Assembly (NCBI GenBank): GCA_964384625.1
Contig: CAYLNH010000281.1
Coordinates: 1-9,441 of the forward strand
Origin: CAYLNH01 sp964384625
GTDB lineage: Bacteria > Verrucomicrobiota > Lentisphaeria > JABSQK01
DNA length: 9,441 bases
Direction of reading: 5' to 3'
Positions 6,368 through 9,441 of the stretch are shown here, piece after piece. Positions within the stretch are counted from its first letter, which is position 1. The number at the start of each line of letters is the position of its first letter. Made by a program: the position numbers and the translations under genes. The notes beneath the pieces were generated by a model. That model was not told where the DNA came from, did not search any database, and saw nothing but the letters and a program-made list of their open reading frames with translations.

Positions 6368-9300
6368 ACCGCAGTCCTTGTCGTCCCAGCGCCGGCGGCA
6401 TCCCAGCCGAACTCGATCTCGTTGGCCCAGTGCGTTTCCCAGTCGACGTGGAAGGCGTGGGCGTTGATCATCGAGGCGCTGCGATCGCGGGCGAGTTCCA
6501 TGGTGTCGCGGCGGGAGTCGTCGTTGACGCGGAAGGAGAACTTGATGGGTTGTCCGGCGTCACGCCGTTCTTTGACCAGCGGAATTTCGCTCCAGGGGAT
6601 GGCGCACTCGACGATGCGCGTATTGCCGTCGTGGTGGATCGCCAGCCGGCCGTCGACCGCGCCGTCGAACGGGCTGGCCGGTTGGCGCGGATAGAAGTGC
6701 TTCCGCGGCATGCCCGGCGTGAGCAGTCGCCAGATCTCGGTGCCGCCGCCGTAGCGCTCGGCCACCTGGTTCAGGGCGAACTCGTAATCGGTGCAGTCGT
6801 AGCCGCCGAAGTGCGGCATGGTGCCGGGGGCCGCGGCGATGCGTTGCGGCTTGTGGTCGGCGGGCAATACGTTGAAGGCGATCTGGACGTTGTCGATGGG
6901 GCCGTTCGGATAGGACGAGGGCAGCGCCGGCCACTTGCGATAGGAGTAGCGGCGCACACGTTCGGGCCAGTGCAGGGCTTCGCCTTCCGGCGAATACGCG
7001 GTTTCCGGATAATAGAACTCATCGTCGTCACGCGCGGCGAACCGCAGCGTGCCGGGATGCGGTGTGTCGTCGGCGATGCGGGCGGCGAAGTAGAAGTTGT
7101 CCTCGTCATACGCCAGATAGCCGATGGCGCCGCCGGTACTCGCCGTGTCGTTGTGTTCCTCGACGAACGGCAGCCAGGCGGCTTCCGTCAACGCCGGGCC
7201 GGCGCCGGCAACGCTGCCGACATACTGCGGCGGGACGCCGTCCCAGTCGTCCAGCTTGCCGTCCACCTGAATGCGGCGGGGGACGATGACATTGACGTGC
7301 ATGTCTTCGCGGTGGACGGCGATACCGTCGTCGCCGGCATCGAAACGGACGGTGAGCGGATAAGTATTGTCGGGGGCAGGCGCGCCGCCGGCGACGTTGA
7401 CCAGGACCTCCCTGGTCTCATGCGGCGCGAACTCGAGCGTTGCGGGCGTCTCGGTCTGGAGCCCTTCTACGGCGACCTGCAGCGTGCCGCGGACCGGGCG
7501 GTTCAGGACGTTTGTCAATTCCAGTCGCAGATCCGGATGCTGTTCGATCGGTGCGGTCATATCGCGGGCGATGATGTCGAGCGGGGCGATACCGCGGATC
7601 TCGGCGCGGCGCAGCGCGTCGAGCAAGGCGGCGAAGGCGCCGGCGCTGCCGTCGCCACGCAGGATGAAACCGCGATGGTCGAGCGGGATCGTGATGGTGC
7701 CGTCGGCGGCCTGGGGGTTGCCGTAGAAATCGTACAGCGCGAAGCGGCCGTCCGCGTTGTCGATGGTCATGGCGCAGTCGGTAAGGACCTGCCAGGCGTT
7801 GATCTCGACCTGCAACTCCGCGCGGCCGGGATCGTCGTCAGGGAGTCCTTGGAGCTTCTGGCGCAGGACCTCCTTGTGTTTGATCTCGGCGAGGCTGCGG
7901 GCCCGGCGGAACGGCAATTCGTCCAAGGGAAAGGCATCGCTGAGATCGCCGACCACGACGACGGTGCCGTCTTCGGGATTCTCGAGGCCGTCGAAAACCA
8001 TGACCCAGGGCAGCCCGTTCTGGAAGAGGAACGAACGGAACGGCCGCGTCCCGATGAAATACTGCGAGGCGGCAACGGCGGCGGCCTGGGGCCAAGCATG
8101 CGTCAACGGCAGGACCTCCTGGATGCCGTTGTCGGTGCAGATGCGCATGGGGTTCGAAAGATTCCGGCGGCAGGGCGTGGCGACGTTGCCGGCGTAGACG
8201 CCGAGGCAGCGGTCGTAGCCGGCGGCGCGGTTGGCGGCAATGACGACGGCGATGCGGTCGTCGGTATTGGCCACCCAGCTCTCGGTGTCCCAGATTCGGA
8301 CGCGGCCGTTGGGGTGCTCGCGTTCGCGCCAGGCGCGATAGGTGCTGGGCGCGTCCAGGCCCTGGTAGTGAATGGTGCAGACGTCGAGCCATTTGAGGAA
8401 CGCCAGATCGCCGTCGGCAAAAAGTTTGTCCCAGGTGTTCGACGAGGAATCGCAACCGCCGATCAGGACGTCGACGCCGGCGTCGGCCCGAGCGGTTTCA
8501 ACGCCCTTGGCCATGGCGGTGTAGATGGCGCGATAGCGCGGGATATCCGCCTGCCAGCCGGAGATCGAGAGGCCTTCCCAGGGCTCGTTCCAGAGCTGCA
8601 CCGCGGTGACCGGGCCGTTGGGCCAGCCCCACTCCCGCGCCAGGTCGGCGACGTATTCGGTGAAGACCGGATCGTATTCGGGCAGCCAGGCGTGGTCCAT
8701 CTTGCCGGACTTCATGACGCCCTCGTCGTCGAGATGCGGGCGCATGCGGTCGAGGGGCTGGCCGGCGTCGTCGACATCGTACGTGGCGCCGAACATCAGC
8801 AGTACGGTGACATTGTTTTTGTGGTAGTCTGTGAGCATCTGCCGGATGCGTTCCATGGTCTCGTCGTAGCGCGGGCTGCCGGGTCGCATAAACGGAATGC
8901 CGTAGCGGACGGCCTGGACGCCGAGCCGGTGCATCACCGGCGGCGGCAGCGGATCCAGCGACATCCCGGGATACTGCAGCGACGTGCTCACGGCTTTGAC
9001 GGCGCGCACCAGCGTGGCGCCGAACTGCCGGCCATAGTCGCCGAGATCAATGACGACGGCATAGCCGCCGAAGGTCTCGGGCAGTTGTGGCGCCAGTTGG
9101 AGGTTGACGAAACCGCCGGCGTCCAGATCGACGTTGATCGGGATGGCCTGGACGTCGGCAACCCGGTGCAGTCTGGGTTGCCAGATATCGCCGGGGATGC
9201 CGCGCGATTCGTAGCGCAGGACTTGTGCGAGGCCCGCGGCCGCGAGTGGTTCGTCCCGGTGATTGACGATCTGGAAGGTGAACGCCGGCTGTTCGCCGGG

Positions 9301-9435
9301 CCAGAAGATATTGCCCGGCGCATTGCTGTCGATCAGGATGACGCTGTAATTCGGGTTTTCGTTGTCGACGCCGAAAACTCCGTTGTAGCGGATCTTCCAG
9401 CGTTTTTGCCCTGAACTCCTCTGATTTGAGCTCAA
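6346..9435 (-). CDS. Clan GH-A-type glycosidase-like protein with CBM9-like C-terminus, 5' incomplete
   Basis: A large multidomain carbohydrate-active protein. The frame remains open to the window edge. The TTG at 9435 is only the first possible start seen and has no clear Shine-Dalgarno, so the true start, and any signal peptide, may lie beyond 9441. Domains by residue from 9435: ~15-135 beta-sandwich with IFWPGEQPAFTFQIVN (~43-58); ~165-440 TIM barrel opening with MHRLGVQAVRYG (168). VQLWNEPWEG places E284 as candidate acid/base, and IWDTESW places E385 as candidate nucleophile, 101 residues later, which fits the beta-4/beta-7 spacing of clan GH-A. Residues ~440-620 are a beta domain interrupted by a charged helix; ~620-715 a second sandwich. 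Residues 720-1029 open with VDGKLDDW (724-731) and continue with strands typical of CBM9/DOMON-like sugar-binding domains. Substrate is unknown. GH5- and GH39-like members are the nearest resemblance. It converges on the propeller gene. Confidence 0.87.
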   Translation of the reverse strand: MSSNQRSSGQKRWKIRYNGVFGVDNENPNYSVILIDSNAPGNIFWPGEQPAFTFQIVNHRDEPLAAAGLAQVLRYESRGIPGDIWQPRLHRVADVQAIPINVDLDAGGFVNLQLAPQLPETFGGYAVVIDLGDYGRQFGATLVRAVKAVSTSLQYPGMSLDPLPPPVMHRLGVQAVRYGIPFMRPGSPRYDETMERIRQMLTDYHKNNVTVLLMFGATYDVDDAGQPLDRMRPHLDDEGVMKSGKMDHAWLPEYDPVFTEYVADLAREWGWPNGPVTAVQLWNEPWEGLSISGWQADIPRYRAIYTAMAKGVETARADAGVDVLIGGCDSSSNTWDKLFADGDLAFLKWLDVCTIHYQGLDAPSTYRAWREREHPNGRVRIWDTESWVANTDDRIAVVIAANRAAGYDRCLGVYAGNVATPCRRNLSNPMRICTDNGIQEVLPLTHAWPQAAAVAASQYFIGTRPFRSFLFQNGLPWVMVFDGLENPEDGTVVVVGDLSDAFPLDELPFRRARSLAEIKHKEVLRQKLQGLPDDDPGRAELQVEINAWQVLTDCAMTIDNADGRFALYDFYGNPQAADGTITIPLDHRGFILRGDGSAGAFAALLDALRRAEIRGIAPLDIIARDMTAPIEQHPDLRLELTNVLNRPVRGTLQVAVEGLQTETPATLEFAPHETREVLVNVAGGAPAPDNTYPLTVRFDAGDDGIAVHREDMHVNVIVPRRIQVDGKLDDWDGVPPQYVGSVAGAGPALTEAAWLPFVEEHNDTASTGGAIGYLAYDEDNFYFAARIADDTPHPGTLRFAARDDDEFYYPETAYSPEGEALHWPERVRRYSYRKWPALPSSYPNGPIDNVQIAFNVLPADHKPQRIAAAPGTMPHFGGYDCTDYEFALNQVAERYGGGTEIWRLLTPGMPRKHFYPRQPASPFDGAVDGRLAIHHDGNTRIVECAIPWSEIPLVKERRDAGQPIKFSFRVNDDSRRDTMELARDRSASMINAHAFHVDWETHWANEIEFGWDAAGAGTTRTAVQISRLS

Positions 9436-9441
9436 AAGAGT

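Noticed and set aside
6196..9414. 3.2-kb open frame on the plus strand antisense to the GH-A gene (1072 codons)
   Set aside because: Its product is a low-information Val/Gly/Asp/Arg-rich string with no motifs, while the minus strand shows clear glycosidase and CBM9-like features. In GC-rich DNA with strong codon bias, the frame opposite a real gene often stays open.

Overview
The window reads as a GC-rich bacterial chromosome fragment. Lines counted by eye are about 50-55% GC over the first ~900 bases and up to ~70% inside the 4.8-6.3 kb gene. It probably comes from the Planctomycetota/Lentisphaerota/Hydrogenedentota type of lineage. This guess rests on the protein families: a DUF7309/DUF6930/PRiA4_ORF3 fusion, SEC-C proteins with C-x4-C-x-C modules, and a 'VDDFLI' five-bladed-propeller glycosidase-like protein beside a large clan GH-A/CBM9-like protein. 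No rRNA, tRNA, CRISPR array, insertion sequence or attachment site was seen.

Layout. (1) 26-1013, minus strand: a compact cluster read leftwards. It holds a possible 40-residue ORF (891-1013), a 176-residue protein of unknown function (269-799) and a 72-residue protein (26-244) with an excellent Shine-Dalgarno. (2) 800-1165: the divergent intergenic region, with overlapping divergent promoter-like elements around 1064-1111 that share one TTTATAAT core. (3) 1166-4738, plus strand: a tight two-gene operon with a 15-base gap. It encodes a 614-residue SEC-C zinc-motif protein and a 570-residue protein ending in a plasmid pRiA4b ORF-3-like domain. (4) 4781-6367, plus strand: a 528-residue five-bladed-propeller glycosidase-like protein starting 42 bases after the previous stop, so possibly cotranscribed. 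(5) 6346-9435, minus strand: a ~1029-residue glycosidase-like protein that converges on the propeller gene and overlaps its tail by 22 bases. It has an N-terminal beta domain, a clan GH-A TIM barrel with candidate catalytic glutamates, beta-sandwiches and a CBM9-like C-terminal domain, and its 5' end runs to the window edge.

How the parts may relate. The two glycosidase-like genes form a convergent polysaccharide-degradation neighbourhood. The SEC-C/PRiA4_ORF3 pair and the divergent small cluster are cytoplasmic-looking proteins of unknown role, facing each other across a shared promoter region like a self-contained accessory module. That module (about 26-4738) is the best candidate for something undescribed, but the sequence alone does not give its function.
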